Origin: Pseudomonadota bacterium
Lineage (GTDB): Bacteria; Pseudomonadota; Alphaproteobacteria; Puniceispirillales; Puniceispirillaceae
Length of the DNA: 64,000 nucleotides
Assembly (NCBI GenBank): GCA_027620495.1
Contig: JAQCEA010000005.1
Location: forward strand, 62,001-126,000
Direction: 5' to 3'
The notes under the pieces were generated by a model. That model was given only the letters and a program-made list of their open reading frames with translations. It made no database searches and was not told where the DNA came from. Every line of letters starts with the position of its first letter. Position 1 is the stretch's first letter. Made by a program: the position numbers and the translations under genes. Below are positions 53,210 to 62,555 of the stretch, in pieces.

Positions 53210-54742
53210 CTACTTCTTTTTCCCGCTAGGCTTAACGCCTAGACCCGGCAATCCATTTGGCGGCCCACCGCCTAACAAACCACCCAATCCTTTTCCAAAT
53301 CCGCCAGCACCAAGCCCGCGCGATAATGCGTTCAAATCCGGCATGCCCGCGCCCGGCACACCTGCACCTGGCCCGCCGCCCATACCGCCGCCCATACCAC
53401 CTAGGCCGCCGCCCATCATCGCTTTCATCGCCGCGGCACCGGTTTTGCCGCCCAGCTTTTTCATCATACGCGCCATATCTTGATATTGTTTGACCAGCTT
53501 ATTGACATCTTGAACGCTGGTGCCTGATCCGGCAGCAATACGTTTGCGGCGTGACGCATTCAACAGGCCAACCGACACCCGCTCTTTCTTGGTCATCGAT
53601 AAAATGATGGCTTCTTGGCGTTTGATCATCGAATCATCAATGCCAGCGGCGGCGATCTGTTTTTGCATTTTGCCAATACCCGGCAACATGCCCATCAGCC
53701 CGCCAAGACCGCCCATTTTTTGCAATTGACGAATTTGCGTCAGAAAATCATTCATATCGAACTGGCCTTTTGCCATACGGCGGGCCATACGCTCGGCTTC
53801 TTCGGCCTCAATTGCCTCGGACGCTTTTTCAACAAGGGCGACAACATCACCCATATCAAGGATGCGGCCAGCAAGACGGGCCGGGTCAAATTCTTCCAGC
53901 GCGTCTTGTTTTTCACCAACACCTCCCAGCTTGATCGGGCATCCGGTGATATGCCGCATCGACAGCGCGGCACCACCGCGCGCATCACCATCAAGCCGGG
54001 TCAGGGCAATGCCGGTGATCCCAATGGCTTTGTGAAAAGCTTCGGCGGTATTCACCGCATCTTGGCCAGTCATTGCGTCAGCTACCAGCAAGATTTCATG
54101 CGGGTTGGTGATGGTCTTGATATCACGCAATTCCGCCATCAAGGCTTCGTCGATGCTCAGCCGTCCAGCCGTATCCAAAATCAAAACATCATAGGCCTGC
54201 AGCTTGGCAACTTGCAGGGCGCGTTTTGCAATTTGTGCCGGGGTTTCTGAATCGGCTTCGGGCAAAACACCGGCTTCTGCTTGTTCCCCCAAAAGGCGCA
54301 ATTGTTCACGCGCCGCTGGCCGCGTCATATCAAGCGAAGCCACCAAAACTTTTTTGCGTTCACGGGTTTTAAGGCGCAACGCCAGCTTACCAGCAGTGGT
54401 TGTTTTGCCCGACCCTTGCAGACCCGCCATCAAAATTACCGCTGGGGGGTTGGTCGCAATATTTAATGGCGCCGCATCACCACCAAGCATTTCAACCAGC
54501 GCATCATGCACAATCTTAATGACTTGCTGGTCTGGCCGGACTGAACGCAAACTGGCAACGCCAACCGCGTCATTGCGCAATTTTTCAATAAAGCTTTTAA
54601 CAACGGGCAGGGCGACATCCGCGTCAAGCAATGCCAAGCGGACTTCGCGCAACGCGGCGTCAACATCGGCCTCGGACAGCGCGCCACGCTTGGCAAGCCC
54701 GTCAAAAACCGTCTGTAATTTGCCTTTCAATGTTTCAAACAT
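53210..54742 (-). CDS. ffh: Signal recognition particle protein Ffh
   Basis: 510 aa SRP GTPase. N domain, then G domain with P-loop GLQGSGKTTTAGKL near residue 107, DTAGRLSID, TRLDGDARGGAALS. The M domain contains methionine-rich helices and the RNA-binding SKKERVSVGLLNASRRKRIAAGSGT-type motif. The last 70 residues are Gly/Met/Pro-rich (GGMGGGMGGG), as in other alphaproteobacteria. First gene of the ffh-rpsP-rimM-trmD-rplS run. No 4.5S RNA gene was seen nearby. Confidence 0.97.
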   Translation of the reverse strand: MFETLKGKLQTVFDGLAKRGALSEADVDAALREVRLALLDADVALPVVKSFIEKLRNDAVGVASLRSVRPDQQVIKIVHDALVEMLGGDAAPLNIATNPPAVILMAGLQGSGKTTTAGKLALRLKTRERKKVLVASLDMTRPAAREQLRLLGEQAEAGVLPEADSETPAQIAKRALQVAKLQAYDVLILDTAGRLSIDEALMAELRDIKTITNPHEILLVADAMTGQDAVNTAEAFHKAIGITGIALTRLDGDARGGAALSMRHITGCPIKLGGVGEKQDALEEFDPARLAGRILDMGDVVALVEKASEAIEAEEAERMARRMAKGQFDMNDFLTQIRQLQKMGGLGGLMGMLPGIGKMQKQIAAAGIDDSMIKRQEAIILSMTKKERVSVGLLNASRRKRIAAGSGTSVQDVNKLVKQYQDMARMMKKLGGKTGAAAMKAMMGGGLGGMGGGMGGGPGAGVPGAGMPDLNALSRGLGAGGFGKGLGGLLGGGPPNGLPGLGVKPSGKKK

Positions 54743-54934
54743 GAAACCCGTTCCAGATTGTACCCAGCCTTATGATTTACCGCTTGCCAGCACTTCATGA
54801 CGTGAAAGACCGGCGGCACCCGTGCTCGAAAACTTCAAGGACGCGTGGAACCCGTTAAGGTCTTGATGACTGGCAATGGCCTGATTTGTCAGACAGCTAT
54901 TGCGCTTTTTGCGGTGAATTGTCAAGAATAACCC

Positions 54935-55726
54935 ATGTTTTTTGTTTTATCGAAAACGCTGGGGCTGTTGCTAGAGCCATTAATCATTCCCTATTTGTGC
55001 CTGATTTGCGCGGTGCTGGCGTTTTGGCGGCGGCGGCGTTTGCTGGGCCGGTTCTCTGTGATGACGGCGATTTTATTGCCCTTGCTTTATGGGGTCATCC
55101 CCCTATCAAGCCAGCCATTGCGGTTCCTTGAAAACCATATCAAACCAGCCGATCTAGCCGAACGCCAAATTGACGGTATCATTGTTCTTGGCGGCTTTAC
55201 CGGTGATGGCGTTGTTGCAGAAAGCCGCAATCAACCCAGTTTGGGGCCAGCCGCCGAACGATTCACCGCAGCATTGCAATGGCATCTAAAATTTCCTGAT
55301 AAGCCAATGGTATTTAGCGGTTTTTCTGGACGCTTGGTACCAGATGGTGCCAGCGAAGCCGAGATTGTCAGACAATTGCTGGATGATTTGGCTGTCGATC
55401 GCACCCATATCCTATTCGAGAATAAAAGCCGCAACACCTATGAAAACGCCCGATATAGCTATGATCTGATGGCACCGACCCCCGGGTCACATTGGATTTT
55501 AATCACATCAGCGGCGCATATGCCGCGCGCAATAGGCAGTTTTCGTGCCGCTGGCTGGAGTGGAATTTTAGGCTATCCGGTCGATTACCAAACGCCAGAG
55601 ACAGGCTATAGCCGCTATTGGGATATCGGCCATGGCACCGGCCTTGTTGGCAGAGCGCTCCATGAATATGCCGGGCTGTTGGTCTATTGGCTTAGTGGCC
55701 GCAGTTCAGATTTTCTGCCGTCTTAG
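54935..55726 (+). CDS. YdcF-family DUF218 protein, two membrane segments
   Basis: 263 aa. Two N-terminal membrane segments (about residues 5-25 and 38-58), then a DUF218 domain with DGIIVLGGFTGDGVV, PMVFSGFSGRLV, ILFENKSRNTYENARYS and the SAAHMPRAIGSFRAAGW signature. This form matches the ElyC-like envelope proteins. The stop shares TTAG with the ftsY stop on the other strand. The 192-base gap upstream (54743-54934) shows no other gene. Confidence 0.88.
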   Translation: MFFVLSKTLGLLLEPLIIPYLCLICAVLAFWRRRRLLGRFSVMTAILLPLLYGVIPLSSQPLRFLENHIKPADLAERQIDGIIVLGGFTGDGVVAESRNQPSLGPAAERFTAALQWHLKFPDKPMVFSGFSGRLVPDGASEAEIVRQLLDDLAVDRTHILFENKSRNTYENARYSYDLMAPTPGSHWILITSAAHMPRAIGSFRAAGWSGILGYPVDYQTPETGYSRYWDIGHGTGLVGRALHEYAGLLVYWLSGRSSDFLPS

Positions 55727-56667
55727 TCCTGACGATCTGCAACGCCGGTCAAGGCATTTGCAAATTCTTGTGCATCGAATGGCTGCAGATCGTCAGCCCC
55801 TTCGCCAACCCCGACCGCATGAACAGGCAGGCCGAATTCCTCGGCAAGCGCCACCACGACGCCGCCTTTGGCAGAACCATCAAGTTTGGTCACAATAAGC
55901 CCGCTTACATCGGCCGCCTGTTGAAAGGCTTTGACCTGACTCAGCGCGTTTTGCCCCACAGTGCCATCTAAAACAATCACCGAATCATGCGGTGCAGACT
56001 GGTCCAATTTTCTGATCACCCGCACAATTTTTGCCAGCTCATCCATCAATTCAGTTCGGTTTTGCAACCGTCCTGCGGTATCGATAATCAAAATATCGGC
56101 CTGTTCTTTTTGTGCCTTTTCAAGTGCCGTATAAGCCAGCGCCGCCGCATCGCCGCCCTGGTCGCCAGCAATCACCTTTGTGCCTGTGCGCTCGCCCCAG
56201 ATTTGCAATTGTTCAATAGCGGCGGCACGAAAGGTATCGCCAGCCGCCAGCATGACGGATTTACCTTGCTGATGCCATTGCTGTGCCAGCTTGCCAGCCG
56301 TTGTGGTCTTGCCCGAACCATTCACTCCAACCAACAGCAAAACATGTGGCCGATGCGCCGAATCAAGCACAAGTGGTGTCGCAACGGGTCGCAAAATTTC
56401 GGCAATTGCATCAGCCAATGCCGCCGCCAGACTATCTGATGTCACTGGCCCATCAAATTTATGTTTGCGCATAGCTTCGGCGAGCCGGGCGGCTGATTTT
56501 GTCCCCAGATCGGCGCCAATCAGCGCATCTTCAACCTCTTCAATCGATGAGGCGTCAAGTTTCGAAGCCCCCATCAAAGATGATAGGCTGGTAAGTGATT
56601 TTAGCGAGTCGGCGACTTTTTGGCTCGATTTGCTCAGCCCTTGTTTCAGTTTTTGAAGCCAACCCAT
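55723..56667 (-). CDS. ftsY: Signal recognition particle receptor FtsY
   Basis: 314 aa. Short N domain without the long acidic A domain of E. coli FtsY; P-loop GVNGSGKT at 114-121, GDTFRAAAIEQL, DTAGRLQNRTELMDEL, TKLDGSAKGGVVVALAEE and the closing GVGEGADDLQPFDAQEFANAL. Docks Ffh-ribosome complexes at the membrane. Follows mtaB by 15 bases. Confidence 0.97.
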   Translation of the reverse strand: MGWLQKLKQGLSKSSQKVADSLKSLTSLSSLMGASKLDASSIEEVEDALIGADLGTKSAARLAEAMRKHKFDGPVTSDSLAAALADAIAEILRPVATPLVLDSAHRPHVLLLVGVNGSGKTTTAGKLAQQWHQQGKSVMLAAGDTFRAAAIEQLQIWGERTGTKVIAGDQGGDAAALAYTALEKAQKEQADILIIDTAGRLQNRTELMDELAKIVRVIRKLDQSAPHDSVIVLDGTVGQNALSQVKAFQQAADVSGLIVTKLDGSAKGGVVVALAEEFGLPVHAVGVGEGADDLQPFDAQEFANALTGVADRQD

Positions 56668-56682
56668 ACTCTCTACCCTGCT

Positions 56683-57948
56683 TTAAACGGCATGTGCCAA
56701 CAACATATCCTGATCGCGCCGGTAAATTTTCACATCAACCAAACTAGAGGCTGGCACGAAAGGCTGATCAAGTCGAATTTTTGCGAAATTTCTGCCATGG
56801 CCGACATTGCCAGATTCGACAAGCATCCTGTCTGTGTTGCCAATGGCTGTGTCAAGATGCTGGTGAAGCTGGGCCTTGCCAAGTTCCCGTAATTCGCCAG
56901 CACGCTGTTTTATCACCGCGCCATCGAGCTGCGGCATATCAGCCGCTGGTGTTGACGGGCGCGGGGAATAGGGAAACACATGTAAATAGCTGATACCGGC
57001 ATCTTTGATCATCGCCATCGTTTGCCGGTGGGCCGAACAGTTTTCGGTTGGAAACCCGGCGATAATATCCGCGCCAAACGCCACATCTGGGCGGCGGCGG
57101 CGGGCTTCGTTACAAAACCGTATGATATCGCGGCCAAGATGGCGACGTTTCATGCGGCGTAAAATCAAATCATCACCATGTTGCGCAGAAATATGCAAAT
57201 GCGGCATCAGGCGGGACTCGTCTGCCAACACATCCATCAATTCAGCGTCAGGTTCGGCCGGGTCAAGCGAAGACAGGCGTAGCCGGGGCAAATCTGGAAC
57301 CTCGCGCAACAATCGTCTGACCAAATTGCCAAGACGCGGTCGACCATCCATATCGCCGCCCCATGACGTGATATCAACGCCGCTTAGCACAATTTCCTGA
57401 CACCCATTGGCCACAAGCTGCTGCGCCGCCGCAATGATATCTGTGGCAGGTGATGACCGGTTGTTGCCGCGTCCATAGGGAATCACACAAAATGTACAGC
57501 GGTGGTCACATCCTTGCTGTACCTGGAGAAACGCGCGGGTATGGCCGATAAAATGATCAACCATATGTGATGCCGTTTCACGCAGTTCCATGACATCGCT
57601 GACCAGCAAACGCGATACCGCACCATTGGCAAGTTTCGTCCAGCTATGCGGTTGCAATTTATCGTGATTGCCAATGACATGAGACACTTCGGGCATTGCC
57701 GCCCACCCATCTGGGTCAATTTGTGCGGCACATCCTGTAACAATAATTTGTATATCGGGGTTTTCGCGGCGGGCTTTGCGGATGGCTTGGCGTGCCTGCC
57801 GTTCTGCTTCGGCAGTTACCGCGCAGGTATTAAAAATAATGGCATCTTGCAGACCGGCGGCTCCAGCCTGTTCGCGCATCACTTCGGATTCCCAAATATT
57901 TAATCGGCAACCAAATGTCTGAATTTCAGGATGATTGCGCCGGGCCAT
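56683..57948 (-). CDS. mtaB: tRNA t6A37 methylthiotransferase MtaB
   Basis: Radical-SAM enzyme that converts t6A37 to ms2t6A37. 421 aa from the ATG at 57948, which overlaps the dapF stop as TGATG. The N-terminal MTTase cluster cysteines are in TFGCRLN, NTCAVT and TGCAAQ; the radical SAM motif is CDHRCTFCVIPYGRG; SGVDITSWGGD is typical of MtaB. A shortened TRAM-like C-terminus ends the protein. Confidence 0.94.
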   Translation of the reverse strand: MARRNHPEIQTFGCRLNIWESEVMREQAGAAGLQDAIIFNTCAVTAEAERQARQAIRKARRENPDIQIIVTGCAAQIDPDGWAAMPEVSHVIGNHDKLQPHSWTKLANGAVSRLLVSDVMELRETASHMVDHFIGHTRAFLQVQQGCDHRCTFCVIPYGRGNNRSSPATDIIAAAQQLVANGCQEIVLSGVDITSWGGDMDGRPRLGNLVRRLLREVPDLPRLRLSSLDPAEPDAELMDVLADESRLMPHLHISAQHGDDLILRRMKRRHLGRDIIRFCNEARRRRPDVAFGADIIAGFPTENCSAHRQTMAMIKDAGISYLHVFPYSPRPSTPAADMPQLDGAVIKQRAGELRELGKAQLHQHLDTAIGNTDRMLVESGNVGHGRNFAKIRLDQPFVPASSLVDVKIYRRDQDMLLAHAV

Positions 57949-58808
57949 CACACCGCTCTTAGGCATTGGTCGAGTTCATCAGACAGCTGGCCGCGGCAAA
58001 CATAGGCAACAGGCCCCTGCATAATCACCCGGCCTGAATCTGTGCCATCATCCTGCCAATCGATGGTCACCATACCGCCATCCATAACAATGTCATTTAC
58101 CCGCCCAGACAACCCCGCCCGGTGCGCCGCCACGCCAACCGCAGATGCCCCACTGCCACAAGCCAGCGTGATGCCGCCGCCGCGTTCCCATACCCGCATA
58201 CGAAAGCGATTTGCACCAAGATGATGCACAAAGGAAATATTCGCCCGATCAGGAAATAACGGATGTGTTTCCAGCGCCGGGCCAATCTTGGCAAGATCAA
58301 TCGCCTCGGCATCATCGACAAACAGCACCGCATGCGGGTTGCCAATTGAATGGCAAATGGCTGGTACCGGTGCCAACGGGCCGAGGTCAACCGCCAATGT
58401 ATCCATTTTGCTGGCCAGCGGTACATCCTGCCAGCCCAAATGGGCCGGTCCCATATCAACCGCGATATGGCCAGTTTTTGCATCACGCCGCGCCATTAAC
58501 ACACCAGCGGCGGTCTCTATCGAGGTGCTAGAACCGCCAGCTGGCATAACATAATCTGCAACACAGCGGGTGCCATTCCCGCAGGCCGCCGCCTGAGAGC
58601 CATCGCTGTTCAGAATCTCCATAAACACATCAGCCTTGGTCGACCGACGGATCACCAGAATCTGGTCGCAGCCAATGCCAAAATGCCGATCAGCCAGCCA
58701 CCGCGCAGCTGCCGGGCCGATTTTATCGGGTACCGCATTTGCCGGGTCACGGGCATCAAAGACAATAAAATCATTGCCAAGGCCATGCATTTTCAAAAAT
58801 TCAGTCAT
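57948..58808 (-). CDS. dapF: Diaminopimelate epimerase
   Basis: Converts LL- to meso-diaminopimelate. ATG at 58808 (MTEFLKMHGLGNDFIVFDA) gives 286 aa, the usual length; no SD is obvious. The two catalytic cysteines are in AACGNGTRC and TLACGSGASAVG. Product is used by lysA and peptidoglycan synthesis. Heads dapF-mtaB-ftsY. Confidence 0.96.
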   Translation of the reverse strand: MTEFLKMHGLGNDFIVFDARDPANAVPDKIGPAAARWLADRHFGIGCDQILVIRRSTKADVFMEILNSDGSQAAACGNGTRCVADYVMPAGGSSTSIETAAGVLMARRDAKTGHIAVDMGPAHLGWQDVPLASKMDTLAVDLGPLAPVPAICHSIGNPHAVLFVDDAEAIDLAKIGPALETHPLFPDRANISFVHHLGANRFRMRVWERGGGITLACGSGASAVGVAAHRAGLSGRVNDIVMDGGMVTIDWQDDGTDSGRVIMQGPVAYVCRGQLSDELDQCLRAV

Positions 58809-58881
58809 AACTGAGCATATAGCTTGTTTTAGCGCCGGGCGAAAGTCCCTAGCATCCCACATCTGGTCGGGCAGATGCCAA

Positions 58882-59661
58882 TCATACAGTGATTACCACT
58901 GGCACATGATCAGATGGTTTTTCGGCACTGCGCCAGCCGCGGTGGATCGACACTTCCTCTACATCATCAGCAAGATCATGGCTCACCCAGATATGATCGA
59001 GCCGCCGCCCACGATCGCTTGCCGCCCAATCTCTGGCGCGATATGACCACCAGGAATAAAGTTTGGCATCGGCCCCAAAATAGCCGCGTACAGCGTCATG
59101 CCATCCGCCATCGGCGATCAGTTTTTTCAGCGCGGCTGTTTCCACCGGCGTATGGCTGACAACTTTTAATAATTGCTGTGACGACCAGACATCTTCGGCA
59201 AGTGGCGCAATATTCAGATCGCCCACCAAAATCTGTCGCTTCGGCGGTTTGGCCATAAAATGCTGGGTCATTTCATCAATAAATTGCAATTTATGGGCAA
59301 ATTTTGGATTTTCATCGGGATCAGCAATATCACCGCCAGCTGGCACATAAAAATTATCAATCCGCACACCATCAGCAGTGACAGCCGCGATATGCCGACA
59401 ATCTGATTTGCCAGCCCAGTCATTATGCTGACCGTCAGTTAATGCATGGCGGGAAATGATCGCCACACCATTATAGCTTTTCTCGCCGCGAAACACCTGA
59501 TGCGGCCAGCCAGCCTCGGCAAATGCCGCCGCCGGGAAATACTGATCCTCGGTCTTGGTTTCCTGAAGGCACAACACATCAATATCGGCCTCTTGTAAAA
59601 ACTGAAGAACAAGCGGAAAGCGCAACCGCACCGAATTGATATTCCAAGTTGCAATTCGCAT
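58882..59661 (-). CDS. xthA: Exodeoxyribonuclease III
   Basis: AP endonuclease and 3' exonuclease of 259 aa, starting at ATG 59661 (MRIATWNINSVRLR). Catalytic residues appear in LCLQETKTED, GDLNIAPLAEDVW, and the C-terminal SDHVPVVI; RRLDHIWVSHDL is also present. Next to lolA and ftsK in most relatives, but here separated from lolA by about 3 kb of AT-rich accessory DNA. Confidence 0.95.
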   Translation of the reverse strand: MRIATWNINSVRLRFPLVLQFLQEADIDVLCLQETKTEDQYFPAAAFAEAGWPHQVFRGEKSYNGVAIISRHALTDGQHNDWAGKSDCRHIAAVTADGVRIDNFYVPAGGDIADPDENPKFAHKLQFIDEMTQHFMAKPPKRQILVGDLNIAPLAEDVWSSQQLLKVVSHTPVETAALKKLIADGGWHDAVRGYFGADAKLYSWWSYRARDWAASDRGRRLDHIWVSHDLADDVEEVSIHRGWRSAEKPSDHVPVVITV

Positions 59662-59691
59662 TGTTTTTTGTTTGTCCCAATTTTGTCCCAA

Positions 59692-60200
59692 TTAGACCGC
59701 TAATTTGGCTCTTTCAAGCTGTTCAGAATATTCCTTTTTTAGTCTATCTGGACTTTCAATTTGAACAAAGCCCAACCAATCAGGATGCATCAATTCCCAA
59801 ATTAACTCACGATGCCCTCTGCATCGCAACTCCATCACTAATGAGCCATTTCTGCCATGACTGACTTTTTGCGATGGGTGAAACTGGACTTTCTCAGCTC
59901 TCTTGGCAACTTCTTTTGCAAATCTGATTTTGATGCTCCATAGCGCATCGCCATGAAAACGCCAAAACTTTCACTCGCCCATTCTTTGAAATTCCAATCC
60001 TTTTTTGGCTCAAAATACTCACCAGCTAATTCCGCATTTTACAATAGGTCTAAGCGATAGGCAATCGGCGCACGATTGCCTGTAGACGCCACCACATAGG
60101 CGAAGCGTCCGAATGCAATCCAAGCGGTCTAACCTGTCTCAAAACGGCAGAATTCCCCTTGTGGGGTCGATGCTTGAACAAGCCGTTGCGCTTGGCAAGA
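59692..60200 (-). pseudogene. Decayed WYL-domain transcriptional regulator
   Basis: Reading the minus strand across frames recovers the C-terminal half of a WYL regulator: KHRPHKGNSAVLRQVRPLGL, then (after a one-base loss near 60115) FGRFAYVVAST ... PIAYRLDLL, an in-frame TAA at 60041-60039, NAELAGEYFEPKKDW and WASESFGVF. After a further one-base loss in the run at 59956-59959 come GDALWSIKIRFAKEVA, FHPSQKVSHGRNGSLVMEL, the HRELIW helix and VQIESPDRLKKEYS before the TAA at 59694. No helix-turn-helix domain was found upstream. At least three lesions mean it is dead. A 9-bp perfect hairpin (60059-60081) lies within it. Confidence 0.8.
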
Positions 60201-60477
60201 AAATTCAAATGAACATCAAACACCAATTGGCTGTACAACAAATAATATGATTTTTTGAACACTTGCAAATATTGCTGTGGCAAGAACAATACTTATCAAC
60301 AAAAATAAAAGTTTTTGCGCACGCGTTTAAATTGCCCTCATCGTAGTCTCAGTAGTATTATTCTATCTCGTTTATAATATAGGATTATTATAGAAACGAA
60401 GAAATTTGTTGCTGAATGGGAGACAGCAAATATGCCTGTGTAAAAGTCATGTTTGCACCTCCGTCTGATCAAAGTCA
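60201..60477 (+). promoter_or_regulatory. AT-rich leader of the TPR-sulfotransferase gene
   Basis: No intact gene. A good -10 box TATAAT lies at 60373-60378 but without a clear -35. A small hairpin TTGCTG/CAGCAA stands at about 60411-60431. Base composition is visibly more AT-rich than the flanking core genes. Confidence 0.4.
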
Positions 60478-61365
60478 GTGAAACGCAAAAGAAAAAATAA
60501 CATGACAAAATTACTTGGTGAAGTGAGATCTCAACGGCTACTAATGCTTTATAGAGAGCGAAGGTATCGCGAATTAAATTCTGAAATATTTACCCTTGCC
60601 AAAAAGTTTCCAAATGATTTTTTCTTACACAACTTAGGCGGTATCGTAGCGGCGCAAACCCAACTTACCGATCGTGCAATTAAATACCTCAAGCGCGCAA
60701 TGAGCCTCAAACCTGAAGCAAGCGAACCGTTTGTTAACATCGGATATTTGTATTTAAACACCAACAAGCCGAAAGAAGCGCTGAATGCATTTTTGCGCGC
60801 TCAATCTCTCGACCAAAAGAATGTTGAAGCTCAGATTGGCAGAGGACTAGCGTTACAGAGCTTAGAGCAATACCCTAAGTCCATTGAGGTATTCAGAACC
60901 ATTCAAAAAACTACGCCAAACGATTCCCGCATTTGTTACCACATTGGAAACACTTATCAAAAAATGGGACAACTAGACGATGCAATTGTTGCACTCAAAA
61001 AATCGGTCGCACTTAACCCTAACTTTTTTGAAGCACAAAACAACCTTGGTCATGTTTTTTTGGATAAAGGGGTTTACCAGGACGCCAGCATTGCATTCAA
61101 AAACGCTATTAAAATCAGACCTCAAAGTGCTGGTGCACACTGCAACCTTGGGAATGCTCTGACTAACATAGACACAAATGAGGCAATCAATGCCTACAAT
61201 AACTCGTTAGCTATTGAACCCAAGGATATGAACGTTCATGTCAATCTCATCTCTTTGTTGATTGAAAAAAATCGACTCCACGATATTTTTCAAGCCTTTA
61301 GAAAAGCAATTAAGATAAACCCCCAAAGTCAGCGATTTTGTTTAACAACATCGGCATCTCAATGA
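60478..61365 (+). CDS. TPR-sulfotransferase, N-terminal TPR part (frameshifted)
   Basis: Residues form about seven tetratricopeptide repeats, for example NLGGIVAAQTQLTDRAIKYL, NIGYLYLNTNKPKEALNAFL and NNLGHVFLDKGVYQDASIAF, each ending in a Pro-containing turn. GTG at 60478 or ATG at 60502 (MTKLLGEVRSQ) may be the start. The TPR series is cut at about 61336: the frame runs into a stop at 61365 while the same TPR pattern carries on in the next frame. One extra T in the run at 61336-61339 would restore a single protein of about 690 aa. TPRs would recruit the acceptor. Codon use is AT-rich, unlike neighbours. Confidence 0.8.
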   Translation: MKRKRKNNMTKLLGEVRSQRLLMLYRERRYRELNSEIFTLAKKFPNDFFLHNLGGIVAAQTQLTDRAIKYLKRAMSLKPEASEPFVNIGYLYLNTNKPKEALNAFLRAQSLDQKNVEAQIGRGLALQSLEQYPKSIEVFRTIQKTTPNDSRICYHIGNTYQKMGQLDDAIVALKKSVALNPNFFEAQNNLGHVFLDKGVYQDASIAFKNAIKIRPQSAGAHCNLGNALTNIDTNEAINAYNNSLAIEPKDMNVHVNLISLLIEKNRLHDIFQAFRKAIKINPQSQRFCLTTSASQ

Positions 61366-62555
61366 TGCAGCAGGGACAGATCAGTAAAGCCATGGCGTAT
61401 TTTCAACAGGCAGTTAAATCTGATGCAAATTTTGCGTATGCATATGCTAATTTGGGGTTCATTTTCCAGAGCCAAGGCGATTTCACAGCAGCTAAAAAAA
61501 GCTTTAAACAAGCCATAACAAAAAAAACAGATTATGCTCTCGCACATCGTATGGCTATTAATCTTCAACGATCAAAAGTGAAAAATCTTTGGATCAATCA
61601 AATGTTGAGCGTTTACCAGTCAGCAAATCTAAAAGCCGACGACAAAGCCCAAATTTGCTTCGCTTTAGCAGTTGCTCATGAAAAAAATTTAAAATTTGAT
61701 CTTGCTGCAGAATACTACGAAAAGGCCAACAAACACCGTTATCAAGCGCTAAATTACGACTTTCGAGACGACCTCAAAAAGTTTGACGCAATTAAAGAAA
61801 TCGTCGGCAAATTCTCAACAATAAAATTTTATCCAAAGAGTCATGCACCGACTATACCAATATTTATTGTTGGGATGCCACGCTCTGGCACGACATTAAC
61901 AGAGAACATAATCTCTGCGCATTCAAACGTTTTTCCAGGCGGTGAACTTGAACTGTTTTTCAAACTAGCAGATAAGATAGTTTCAAAAGCGCTTGTCCCT
62001 GAAAGTTCAACGCTACAAAGAATTCGTGACTCTTACTTTGAGAATTTGAAAAAAATTGCTCCTCATTCAAAATTTATCACTGATAAACTACCTCACAATT
62101 TCATGCATGTCTGGCTAATTGCACTCTTACTACCAGAGGCAAAAATAATCGACATTAGCAGATCGCCCGCTGCGGTGTGCTGGTCGAATTATACAAATTA
62201 TTTCTCAGGTTCATCTCATGGTTACAGTTGCAATCTCTCCAACTTGATTGAATATCACAGACTTTACGCAGAATTAATGGAGTCTTGGCGGCAAAAATTT
62301 CCACATCAAATTTTTTCAATAAAGTACGAGGCCCTAGTAGAAAACTTGGAGCAAAACGCCAGAAATCTTATCTCTTTTATAGGCCTGAATTGGGAAGATG
62401 CTTGTTTGAAGCCAGAACTCAATGACAGGCTAGTTCTAACCGCTTCCAGTCAACAAGTCAGGCAAACTGTTTACTCAGGCAGTTCGGAGAAATGGAAGCA
62501 CTTTGAGCCTTATCTGGATAGGAAATTTGATATTTTCTCTCAGTCAGGCAAATGA
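61338..62555 (+). CDS. TPR-sulfotransferase, C-terminal part with sulfotransferase domain
   Basis: Begins in the middle of a TPR (FNNIGISMMQQGQISKAMAYF), adds two more TPRs, then a PAPS-dependent sulfotransferase domain (Sulfotransfer_3 type) from about residue 170. The 5'-phosphosulfate loop is FIVGMPRSGTTLTENIISAH, the 3'-phosphate site IIDISRSPAAVCWSNYTNYF, and the acceptor-region motifs GGELELFF and FITDKLPHNFMHVWLIALL follow. The first codon here is TTG and not a natural start; it is the continuation of the frame before. TPR-sulfotransferases are common in marine bacteria and may sulfate surface glycans or peptides. The acceptor is unknown. Confidence 0.85.
   Translation: MFNNIGISMMQQGQISKAMAYFQQAVKSDANFAYAYANLGFIFQSQGDFTAAKKSFKQAITKKTDYALAHRMAINLQRSKVKNLWINQMLSVYQSANLKADDKAQICFALAVAHEKNLKFDLAAEYYEKANKHRYQALNYDFRDDLKKFDAIKEIVGKFSTIKFYPKSHAPTIPIFIVGMPRSGTTLTENIISAHSNVFPGGELELFFKLADKIVSKALVPESSTLQRIRDSYFENLKKIAPHSKFITDKLPHNFMHVWLIALLLPEAKIIDISRSPAAVCWSNYTNYFSGSSHGYSCNLSNLIEYHRLYAELMESWRQKFPHQIFSIKYEALVENLEQNARNLISFIGLNWEDACLKPELNDRLVLTASSQQVRQTVYSGSSEKWKHFEPYLDRKFDIFSQSGK

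Noticed and set aside
54743-54934. 4.5S SRP RNA gene beside ffh
   Set aside because: The conserved GGTCAGG ... GGAAGCAGCC core was not found in either strand of this gap.
60050-60289. 79-aa minus-strand open frame as a separate gene
   Set aside because: Its middle part (HRPHKGNSAVLRQVRPLGL) is the upstream section of the WYL relic; after that point it is out of frame.
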